Source of the DNA: Bacillota bacterium
GTDB taxonomy: Bacteria > Bacillota > Clostridia > DSM-8532
Assembly (NCBI GenBank): GCA_023415825.1
Contig: JAEZJF010000003.1
Span: 1-5,649, forward strand
Direction: 5' to 3'
Length of the DNA: 5,649 bases
The notes below the pieces were generated by a model, which ran no database searches, had not been told where the DNA came from, and worked only from the letters and a program-made list of their open reading frames with translations. This document shows positions 1 through 5,649 of the stretch, in pieces; position 1 is the first letter of the stretch, and each line of letters starts with the position of its first letter. Made by a program: the position numbers and the translations under genes.

Positions 1-1703
1 AGTTTTTTACATCATTACAAACCTTGAACTGTAATTATAATCAGTTGAAAAGTCTTGATGTTAAAAAAAATACAGCATTAACTACATTGTATTGTAATTA
101 TAATGCTATAGAGAATATTAGTCTTAATACACAAATAGTTTCTCTTTATCTAGATAATAATCAATTAACCAATTTAGACCTTAGTGAAGCGACAAACCTA
201 TATGATTTATCCTGTAATTATAATCAATTATCTAGCTTGGATACGAGTAATAATACGTATCTTGACAGTCTCTATTGTGAGGGGAATCAAATAGCGAGTC
301 TAGATGTTAGCAAAAATACCATGTTAGAGTATTTAGGTTGTAATAATAATGAAATAAGGGAATTGGATGTTAGTGCAAATAAAATATTATTCTATTTAGA
401 TTGTAATACTAATCTGCTTCAAAATCTTGATTTAAGAAATAATCTTACATTAGAGTATTTATATTGTGACTATAATTTTATTGACAACCTTGATGTTAGT
501 AAAAATACTCTATTACAATATATTATGTGTGGGTACAATGAACTTACGGCACTAGATATTAGCAGTAATACGAAATTAATTGGACTTTACTGTAATGACA
601 ACAATTTATGTTCACTTGATGTTAGTAAAAATACTGAATTGGTATACTTAGAGTGTCAAGTCAACGCACTTAAGAATATTGATGTAAGTGCACTTTCGAA
701 ATTGCGTAGTATTAGTTGCTATAAAAATCAGCTTAGTTCGCTAGATCTAAGTAAAAGTGATTCACTGGAATATGTATACCCTAGTAGGCAGAAGAGAGAG
801 AATCTTGAATACTATACGTATAATGGTAGTTATATTGTTAATCTTTTAGATGTAGTAGGAAAAGATAATACTTCAAAAATTATAGGTGTCCAGGGTAAAA
901 GCATTACAGATACTAATCTTGTGGCAAATTACAATAGTACAACTGGTATTGCAACATTTTCATCTGAGCCAAAGGAAGTTACATATATCTACAAAGTGAA
1001 GAAGAAGGATAATACCTTTGTTAGAATGGATGTTAGTGCCACATTAACAAAGTCTGACGCTGTTGTGGATGGACAAGGGCATAAGTTGACAAAGGTAGTA
1101 ACAAAGGCAACGGTAGATAAGACTGGGGTTGTGAAATACAATTGTCCAATCTGTAATAAAACCATTTCAAGTACGACAATACCAAAGATTGCAAGCATCG
1201 CTTTATCGACTTCGATTTATACCTATAATGGTCAAGGTAAGACCCCTACTGTAGTAGTGAAAGATAGTAAAGGTAATGCGTTAAAGAATAAGATAGACTA
1301 TACAGTTTCCTATATAGGAGATAGAAAGGCTGTTGGAAAGTATACTGTTAAGGTAGCCTTTAAGGGCAACTACTCAGGGACTAAGAATCTACAGTTTACC
1401 ATTAAACCAAGTACCACTACGATAAGTAAGTTAGTTGGTAGCACAAAGAAGCTTACCGTTAAATGGTCAAAGAAAACCTCTGAGGTAACAGGTTATCAAA
1501 TTCAATATAGTGCAAATGCAAAATTTAGTAAGGCGAAAACACTTACAATGAGTAAATCAGTAACAGAAAAAACACTCTCTAAGCTTTCTGCAAAGAAAAC
1601 ATATTACGTAAAAATTAGGACCTATAAGACTGTTAAAGTGGATGGTAAGGCAGTAAACATCTATTCGGACTGGTCGAAGATAAAATCAGTTAAGACTAAG
1701 TAA
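1..1703 (+). CDS. Secreted leucine-rich-repeat protein with Ig-like and FnIII-like C-terminal modules (5' end outside window)
   Basis: The frame is open to the left edge: the first full codon is at base 3 and the codons read FFTSLQTLNC, so the TTG at 24 is an internal leucine, not a start. Twelve LRR units follow (24-773), mostly 21 residues with the pattern LxxLxCxxNxL then xxLDVSxNxx, the nested bacterial class called IRREKO. Next comes a beta-rich linker (about 774-1070), a His/CxxC segment (His at 1080, CPIC at 1143-1154), an Ig-like module from YTYNG (1218) to TIKP (ends 1409), and an FnIII-like lysine-rich domain to the stop, with VKWSKK, GYQIQYS and YYVKIRTY as landmarks. No LPXTG, SLH or dockerin is seen at the C-terminus. 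The protein is probably exported, since its paralogue directly downstream has a signal peptide. Its likely role is binding a protein or glycan outside the cell; the ligand is unknown. By alignment with the paralogue, about 104 N-terminal residues are missing. Confidence 0.93.
   Translation, partial: FFTSLQTLNCNYNQLKSLDVKKNTALTTLYCNYNAIENISLNTQIVSLYLDNNQLTNLDLSEATNLYDLSCNYNQLSSLDTSNNTYLDSLYCEGNQIASLDVSKNTMLEYLGCNNNEIRELDVSANKILFYLDCNTNLLQNLDLRNNLTLEYLYCDYNFIDNLDVSKNTLLQYIMCGYNELTALDISSNTKLIGLYCNDNNLCSLDVSKNTELVYLECQVNALKNIDVSALSKLRSISCYKNQLSSLDLSKSDSLEYVYPSRQKRENLEYYTYNGSYIVNLLDVVGKDNTSKIIGVQGKSITDTNLVANYNSTTGIATFSSEPKEVTYIYKVKKKDNTFVRMDVSATLTKSDAVVDGQGHKLTKVVTKATVDKTGVVKYNCPICNKTISSTTIPKIASIALSTSIYTYNGQGKTPTVVVKDSKGNALKNKIDYTVSYIGDRKAVGKYTVKVAFKGNYSGTKNLQFTIKPSTTTISKLVGSTKKLTVKWSKKTSEVTGYQIQYSANAKFSKAKTLTMSKSVTEKTLSKLSAKKTYYVKIRTYKTVKVDGKAVNIYSDWSKIKSVKTK
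24..773 (+). repeat. Coding tandem array: 12 LRR units of about 63 bp (gene 1)
   Basis: Twelve successive units begin at 24, 87, 144, 207, 270, 333, 396, 459, 522, 585, 648 and 711. All are 63 bp (21 residues) except unit 2 (87-143), which is 57 bp (19 residues). Each carries Cys at position 3 of the unit, except unit 3 (144-206), where it is Leu, and each carries a conserved Asn at position 6. Some DNA-level identity remains: a 21-bp stretch at 489-509 recurs exactly at 615-635, two units later. This points to expansion by unit duplication. Confidence 0.93.
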
Positions 1704-1717
1704 TACATACTTATAAA
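1690..1717 (+). promoter_or_regulatory. Weak candidate sigma-A promoter before the second LRR gene
   Basis: TTAAGA (1690-1695) and TATAAA (1712-1717) are 16 bp apart, overlap the end of gene 1, and would start a transcript around 1724, upstream of the ribosome binding site at 1736. The region is AT-rich, so such matches arise easily by chance. Read-through from gene 1 is an equally good explanation, because no terminator is visible between the genes. Confidence 0.22.
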
Positions 1718-1735
1718 CACGTAGTTGACTCGTAG

Positions 1736-1741
1736 AAGGAG
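1736..1741 (+). promoter_or_regulatory. Ribosome binding site that fixes the start of the second LRR gene
   Basis: AAGGAG lies 7 bp before the ATG at 1749. The frame can be extended upstream to a TTG at 1725, but that start would put the Shine-Dalgarno inside the gene and add eight mostly polar and arginine residues ahead of a textbook signal peptide. The ATG at 1749 is therefore preferred. Confidence 0.9.
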
Positions 1742-1748
1742 AGATAGT

Positions 1749-3899
1749 ATGAAGAAAATAATCAGTATTTTGTTGGCTGTTATTCTGACACTCAGTATGA
1801 TGCCAACTATAGCCTTTGCATCGCCAACAGAAGCATGTGATGGTTATATACTTGGTGAATTTAATGGAAGTCCGGCTTGTGTAGATGCCAATGGGAACCT
1901 ACATATATGTGACAAGAATTTTCCAGAATCTAGATTTAGGGGGTTTATTGCTAAAGAATATGATGGTAATGGTGATAATTTGTTAGAGCCAGCCACTGTA
2001 GCTGCTATTTATGACATGGAATGTTCTGATAATTATTATACTAATCTTAGTGGTATTGAATATTTTACAGCATTAATGAGATTGGATTGTGCGGAAAATC
2101 AAATTACTGACTTAGATATTAGTAAACTGAGTAATTTAGGAAAGCTATATTGTGATAGCAATTTACTGACTAGTCTAAATACTAGTCAGAATACTGAATT
2201 AAAAAGCTTCACTTGTGAGGGTAATAGCCTTACTAGTTTGGATATAAGTGAAAACAAGGAATTAAAGTATTTCTCATGTAATGCAAACAAGCTGACAAGT
2301 CTAGATGTGAGTAACAATAAGAATCTCACAACCTTAGAATGTGCCTATAACCAGATAAGTACGTTAGTTGTGACTAATAATGATTTATTGGAAGAATTGA
2401 GTTGTTCTAATAATGCTATTGAAACGTTGGATGTTACAAATAATCAAAAACTAGAAGACCTAGAATGTTCTTTTAATAAACTCAAAGAGCTAAATCTTAC
2501 ATTTAACAAAGAATTAGGGGATGTATATCTTAATGCGAACGAGATTGACGCAATTGATATTAGTAAAAACGAACTATTAGAAGTCTTAGACTGTAGCTAT
2601 AATCATTTGAAAAGCATAGATACTAGTAATAATAAAGAGTTAGTGGCTCTAACATGTGTAGGAAATGATCTTTCTTCTTTGGATGTTAGTACCAATTCTA
2701 AGCTAGGGTATTTATATTGTAACGCTAATAACCTTACAAGCTTAGATGTAAGTGGGAACTTAGGGTTGGGAATCCTTGACTGTCGAGATAATAAGATAAC
2801 GAGCTTAGATGTAAGCAAGAACGTAGAGTTGCAAGAATTATACTGTAGTAATAACAACCTAGAGAAGCTTATATTGGGTGACAAGAAAGCTTTTAAGAGA
2901 TTAGAATGTATTAATAATCGACTAAAGATATTAGAGCTAGGTACTTCCGATTATTTTCCGACAGTTACATGTTATCATCAGAACATATCAGACATTGCAT
3001 ACAGTAAAGATGGGAATACGTACACAGTTGATCTGGGAAGTATAATAGGAAGTGCAAATATTAACTATATAAAGTCTGTTTCGGCAAAGAATAAATCAGG
3101 AGCGTCTTTGGCTGCTGCCTTTGACAGAAAAACGGGAAAAGTTCTTTTTACGGAAGAACCAAGTACAGTAACCTATGTGTATAATGTAAGGTATAATTCC
3201 ATAGATACGTCTAGCATGGATGTAACTCTTATTATGAAGAAGCCAGTAAATACTGGTCATACAGAGGACCATAAGACGATCACTACATTAACAAGAGCTA
3301 CTCAAAGTGAAGATGGAGAGATCGTTATCTATTGTCCTGTATGTAACAAGGTACTATCTAAAAAGGTGATACCATGTGTGTCTAGTACGAAACTTGCCGT
3401 TTCTAGCACTGCTTATAATGGGAAGGCAAAGCTTCCAGCTGTAACTTGTAAAGATAGAAAAGGTAAGGTACTTAAGGTAGGGACGGACTTCACAGTAGAT
3501 TACTCAGCCTTTAAACCAGTAGTAGGCCAGTATGCTATTAAGGTTACCTTTAAAGGAAACTATGTAGGAAAGAAGACACTTACTTACACAATTAAGCCAG
3601 TGGCCACTAGTTTTAGTCAAATATCAGCTGGCTCTAAGAAATTCACTGTTAAGTGGTCAAAGAAAACGACACAGGTAACCGGATATGAGGTTCAATACAG
3701 TAAAAGTGCAAAGTTCAGTAGTGCTAAAACAGTTACGATAGGGAAGAACACGACAACTTCTGCAACAATAACTAAGCTCACTGGTAAATGTAAATATTAT
3801 GTGAGGGTAAGGACTTATAAGAGTGTTAAGGTGGGGTCTAAATCAATGAAGTTGTACTCGGATTGGTCGGGGGTAAAGTCTATAACAACCAAAAAGTAG
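1749..3899 (+). CDS. Secreted leucine-rich-repeat protein (IRREKO-type LRRs, Ig-like and FnIII-like modules)
   Basis: This complete gene encodes 716 residues. Residues 1-24 form a Sec signal peptide (MKK, hydrophobic core, likely cleavage after AFA-24). An N-cap follows: NFPESRFRGFI at 57-67, an EF-hand-like loop starting at D72 (DGNGDNLLEPAT) and GIEYFTAL at 102-109, the usual lead-in to this kind of repeat. Fourteen 21-residue LRR units cover 112-405, with Cys in all but one. After a beta-rich linker come a His/CxxC segment (H504, H508, C529, C532), an Ig-like module (about 556-617) and a lysine-rich FnIII-like domain (618-716). There is no LPXTG, SLH, dockerin or C-terminal membrane segment, so the protein is either released or held non-covalently. 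It is a tandem paralogue of the gene just upstream (45-bp gap) with the same domain order, and the two are probably co-transcribed. The role is likely extracellular binding or adhesion; the ligand cannot be read from sequence. Confidence 0.96.
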   Translation: MKKIISILLAVILTLSMMPTIAFASPTEACDGYILGEFNGSPACVDANGNLHICDKNFPESRFRGFIAKEYDGNGDNLLEPATVAAIYDMECSDNYYTNLSGIEYFTALMRLDCAENQITDLDISKLSNLGKLYCDSNLLTSLNTSQNTELKSFTCEGNSLTSLDISENKELKYFSCNANKLTSLDVSNNKNLTTLECAYNQISTLVVTNNDLLEELSCSNNAIETLDVTNNQKLEDLECSFNKLKELNLTFNKELGDVYLNANEIDAIDISKNELLEVLDCSYNHLKSIDTSNNKELVALTCVGNDLSSLDVSTNSKLGYLYCNANNLTSLDVSGNLGLGILDCRDNKITSLDVSKNVELQELYCSNNNLEKLILGDKKAFKRLECINNRLKILELGTSDYFPTVTCYHQNISDIAYSKDGNTYTVDLGSIIGSANINYIKSVSAKNKSGASLAAAFDRKTGKVLFTEEPSTVTYVYNVRYNSIDTSSMDVTLIMKKPVNTGHTEDHKTITTLTRATQSEDGEIVIYCPVCNKVLSKKVIPCVSSTKLAVSSTAYNGKAKLPAVTCKDRKGKVLKVGTDFTVDYSAFKPVVGQYAIKVTFKGNYVGKKTLTYTIKPVATSFSQISAGSKKFTVKWSKKTTQVTGYEVQYSKSAKFSSAKTVTIGKNTTTSATITKLTGKCKYYVRVRTYKSVKVGSKSMKLYSDWSGVKSITTKK
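2082..2963 (+). repeat. Coding tandem array: 14 LRR units of 63 bp (gene 2)
   Basis: Fourteen uninterrupted 63-bp units encode residues 112-405. All carry Cys at position 3 except unit 8 (2523-2585, VYLNAN), and Asn is kept at position 6 in every unit. The array ends in a partial, degenerate unit starting VTCYHQN at 2964, which leads into the C-terminal cap. It has two more units than the neighbouring paralogue. Confidence 0.94.
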
Positions 3900-3908
3900 G
3901 TGCACCTA
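3897..3908. other. Perfect 12-bp palindrome TAGGTGCACCTA over the stop codon
   Basis: The sequence equals its own reverse complement, and the TAG stop codon of the second LRR gene forms its first three bases. It could fold only into a 4-bp stem with a TGCA loop, and the T-rich run starts well downstream, so it is not a convincing terminator. It could be a small operator ahead of the next gene or simply chance. Confidence 0.35.
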
Positions 3909-3917
3909 ATAATTTAT

Positions 3918-3946
3918 TTGTATTCATTTTTTGGCTGTGTTAGAAT
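3918..3946 (+). promoter_or_regulatory. Candidate extended -10 promoter of the DUF6553-like gene
   Basis: A -35-like TTGTAT (3918-3923) is followed, after 17 bp, by TAGAAT (3941-3946). The -10 is preceded by TG at 3938-3939 with one intervening base, an extended -10 arrangement. Transcription would start near 3953, about 40 bp before the ATG at 3994. The -35 is weak and the region AT-rich, so this is a plausible guess only. Confidence 0.4.
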
Positions 3947-3993
3947 TATTGTAAGTTATGTAAAATAAGAGTACACAACCATGGAGTGAAGAT

Positions 3994-4650
3994 ATGTATC
4001 GAAAAAGCAGAAGATATCAAATAGAAGAACTTACTTGGCCCGCTAACTTTTATGAACCAATTTCTGGAGAAGAACGATATACACTGTTAGAGGCAGCCAT
4101 GAAAGAGGTCGATAGTGAAGAGAATAGGCTTCGTTATGTGTTATGGCAATGCCGCTACGGTAGTACAGAGAAGAATCACGGAAAGCCAAAGGTTGATTAT
4201 TTCATGAAGCTTTGGATGGATTTGGAGTTTGCCTCTGGAAGGACATCTTCGGTATTTGGCGTTAAAAAAGTGGTAAAAGATATAAAGAAGGACTTAGATC
4301 AGCTTGGTGTTACGAAGATGAAAGAGTATGGTGAGTTAGGGCAGGAACTGCTATACCAGGAATTCGTACAAGGGGGTAGGTATTACTTTGAACTTTGCGC
4401 CTCGGATAAGAATTACAATACGGAATTAATGGGACTGAAGCAAATTAGTGACAATCATTTTTTAAGTAAAATCCTCTCAGATGTATATCGCATCTGTTAT
4501 ACGACGCCAACGGCCTTTGATTTAAAAGAAGATTTGGAGCTGTTTACAAAGGCGGTAACGAATGCTTTAGAGATGGATTATCCTGATTTAAGTGAGGACT
4601 TACATAAAGCAATAGAAGCAAATACTACAGGTAAAATTAAACTGGATTAA
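3994..4650 (+). CDS. Uncharacterised soluble protein, resembles the DUF6553 family
   Basis: The 218-residue product has no signal peptide, membrane segment or catalytic motif that I can recognise, and is presumably cytoplasmic. It looks largely helical. Landmarks are a basic N-terminus (MYRKSRRYQ), then ELTWPANFYEPISGEERYTLL, which resembles the opening of DUF6553 proteins of Lachnospiraceae; then RYVLWQCRYG, DYFMKLWMDLEF, LLYQEFVQGGRYYFEL and DVYRICYTTP. The family name is from memory and should be confirmed. The start is the ATG 7 bp after GGAG (3983-3986). The gene is 94 bp downstream of the LRR pair with its own candidate promoter and a strong terminator, so it is probably a single-gene transcript. 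Its function is unknown, and neither neighbour gives a useful clue. Confidence 0.88.
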   Translation: MYRKSRRYQIEELTWPANFYEPISGEERYTLLEAAMKEVDSEENRLRYVLWQCRYGSTEKNHGKPKVDYFMKLWMDLEFASGRTSSVFGVKKVVKDIKKDLDQLGVTKMKEYGELGQELLYQEFVQGGRYYFELCASDKNYNTELMGLKQISDNHFLSKILSDVYRICYTTPTAFDLKEDLELFTKAVTNALEMDYPDLSEDLHKAIEANTTGKIKLD

Positions 4651-4675
4651 GGGATTGATTCCTTAATCCAGTTTT
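4639..4675 (+). terminator. Intrinsic terminator overlapping the end of the DUF6553-like gene
   Basis: A perfect 14-bp stem (AAACTGGATTAAGG at 4639-4652 paired with CCTTAATCCAGTTT at 4661-4674) encloses an 8-base loop (GATTGATT) and runs into TTTTCTT. The left arm contains the last three sense codons and the TAA stop at 4648-4650, so the hairpin is partly coding. The stem is long and nearly symmetric but has only a short T-run, which on the opposite strand is matched by an A-rich stretch, so it might also act in reverse. Confidence 0.88.
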
Positions 4676-4753
4676 CTTATATAGAGTACTTTTAAAAAAA
4701 CTTAGACTTTTATAAGAATAACGAATAATTACGTTTCTTTAATGAAGTTTTAA

Positions 4754-4782
4754 TTATAATTTAAATCAAATTATGTTATTAT
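4754..4782 (+). promoter_or_regulatory. Candidate promoter region of the permease gene, with an AT-rich inverted repeat
   Basis: The 179 bp between the stop at 4650 and the ATG at 4830 is very AT-rich beyond the terminator. The best promoter candidate is an extended -10, TG (4774-4775), one base, TATTAT (4777-4782), with TTATAA (4754-4759) 17 bp upstream. A perfect TATAAT at 4755-4760 lacks a good -35. An inverted repeat, ATAATTT (4756-4762) and AAATTAT (4768-4774) five bases apart, lies inside this region and could be an operator, but base composition alone could produce it. Confidence 0.33.
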
Positions 4783-4829
4783 TTTAGTGCGTGTATTTTT
4801 GCATGTAAGCAAAGAGGAGGAAGAAGAAT

Positions 4830-5649
4830 ATGAGTATTATCTGTAAGCATATTTTACGAAACATCAAAGCCCATAAAGGTAGAAGTATTTTAATTATTTT
4901 TTCTTTAGTGGTAGCGACTGCGGTTCTTATGCTTAATATTACTCTTGGAGAAGAGATTGCTACTAAATATGAGCAAACTTTAAAAAGCGTATATGGAAAA
5001 GCTGATGCCAGCATTACTAAACAGGTAGATAAAGATGATAAGAATGTGTTATCAAGTGAACTACTTCAGGATAGCCTCGATATGGGTAAATTAGAGTTTG
5101 ATACCATGCTAATCTCTAACATTCCTGCATACGTTGAGATTAACGGAAAAGGTATGCCGGGCTTAGTAATGGGAATGGACTTACATAAAGCATACCAAAT
5201 GGATGAATTCTGTAGTAACAGTATTAACTTACAAGATAATCAAGTAGTGGTAAACGAGAAAAATGCTAAGAAATACAATATCCATAAAGGTGATTATATA
5301 CTTGTTACTTATGAGAATAAGGAATATAAGATGGAGGTTGTCGAGGTCGTAGTCAATTATCGTCTCACCTCTATAGAGTACGGCTATCCATATTTCATAA
5401 GTAATTTAGCGACAGCTAATAAAATACTTGGCTATAAAGAAAATTCTGGGCAGCAGTTGTTTGCCCATGTTAAGGATAGTAACAAAATTAAAGACTTTAT
5501 ACAGTACATAAAAGACAATAACAAAGAAGTAGAAGTACAGGAGCTTGTAGATAGAGAGTCTGTAGAGGACTCGCTTTCTAGTATCACTAGCCTTCTTACC
5601 ATAATTTTGGTGATTGTGGTCATTATGATTTTCTTTGTGGTTGGGTCGT
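4830..5649 (+). CDS. FtsX-family ABC transporter permease, N-terminal part (3' end outside window)
   Basis: The frame is open from the ATG at 4830 to the right edge (273 full codons). GAGGAGG (4814-4820) lies 9 bp before the ATG. A short basic cytoplasmic start (KHILRNIKAHKGRS) leads into a membrane segment at about residues 19-39. A hydrophilic extracytoplasmic domain of about 210 residues follows, then a second membrane segment starting near residue 254 (LLTIILVIVVIMIFFVV), where the window stops. This topology, one membrane helix, a large outer domain, then more helices, is typical of MacB/FtsX-type permeases, which pair with a cytoplasmic ATPase and work in peptide resistance, lipoprotein handling or cell-envelope control. 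The substrate cannot be told. No ATPase gene lies upstream in the window, so one would be expected downstream. The preceding terminator makes this the first gene of a new transcript. Confidence 0.92.
   Translation, partial: MSIICKHILRNIKAHKGRSILIIFSLVVATAVLMLNITLGEEIATKYEQTLKSVYGKADASITKQVDKDDKNVLSSELLQDSLDMGKLEFDTMLISNIPAYVEINGKGMPGLVMGMDLHKAYQMDEFCSNSINLQDNQVVVNEKNAKKYNIHKGDYILVTYENKEYKMEVVEVVVNYRLTSIEYGYPYFISNLATANKILGYKENSGQQLFAHVKDSNKIKDFIQYIKDNNKEVEVQELVDRESVEDSLSSITSLLTIILVIVVIMIFFVVGS

Noticed and set aside
24..26. TTG as start codon of the first gene
   Set aside because: The frame is open to the left edge, there is no ribosome binding site, and the preceding codons match the N-cap/LRR junction of the paralogue. 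It encodes an internal Leu.
989..1198. Reverse-strand open frame of 69 codons
   Set aside because: It lies wholly inside the first LRR gene, mirrors its codons and has no supporting signals.
1725..1748. N-terminal extension of the second LRR gene from TTG at 1725
   Set aside because: It would place the AAGGAG site inside the gene and add charged residues before a clear signal peptide.
2603..2884. Reverse-strand open frame of 93 codons with Leu/Ser-rich repeats
   Set aside because: It is the antisense shadow of the LRR array; its periodicity is the 63-bp repeat read backwards.
24..2963. The 63-bp repeats as a CRISPR array or non-coding satellite
   Set aside because: The repeats keep the reading frame, vary at third codon positions and encode a clear LRR pattern with no spacers.
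3889..3934. Terminator after the second LRR gene (CCAAAAA at 3889-3895 pairing with TTTTTGG at 3928-3934 around the palindrome)
   Set aside because: Only two G-C pairs close a loop of over 30 bases, and no T-run follows the stem. It is too weak to call.
4784..5014. Reverse-strand open frame with a hydrophobic product
   Set aside because: It overlaps the ribosome binding site and start of the permease, whose sense frame is far better supported.
5432..5623. Reverse-strand open frame of 63 codons
   Set aside because: It lies antisense inside the permease and has Ser/Leu-rich composition typical of a shadow frame.

Overview
The window looks like chromosome of a low-GC Gram-positive anaerobe, most likely a Clostridia/Lachnospiraceae-type Firmicute. 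The grounds are AT-rich codon use, strong AAGGAG/GAGGAGG ribosome binding sites, a classic Gram-positive signal peptide, and protein families familiar from that group. These family assignments come from recognition of the sequence, not from a search.

Layout: all four genes lie on the + strand. (1) Bases 1-1703 hold the 3' part of a gene for a secreted leucine-rich-repeat (LRR) protein; the reading frame is open to the left edge. (2) Bases 1749-3899 hold a complete second LRR protein with signal peptide, N-cap, 14 LRR units, an Ig-like module and a fibronectin-III-like C-terminus. It is a tandem paralogue of gene 1, separated by 45 bp with no terminator visible. (3) Bases 3994-4650 encode a 218-residue soluble protein that resembles the uncharacterised DUF6553 family. 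It probably has its own promoter, and a strong intrinsic terminator overlaps its last codons. (4) From base 4830 to the right edge runs the N-terminal part of an FtsX-family ABC transporter permease, cut off in its second membrane segment.

How they work together: genes 1 and 2 probably form one unit making a pair of extracellular LRR proteins with the same C-terminal modules and no recognisable sortase, SLH or dockerin anchor. Gene 3 and the permease look like separate transcription units, and nothing in the sequence ties them functionally to the LRR pair.

No clearly new multi-gene system is visible. The points most worth following are the diverged tandem LRR pair (its array structure, basic C-terminal modules and degenerate N-cap calcium loop) and the uncharacterised third gene.
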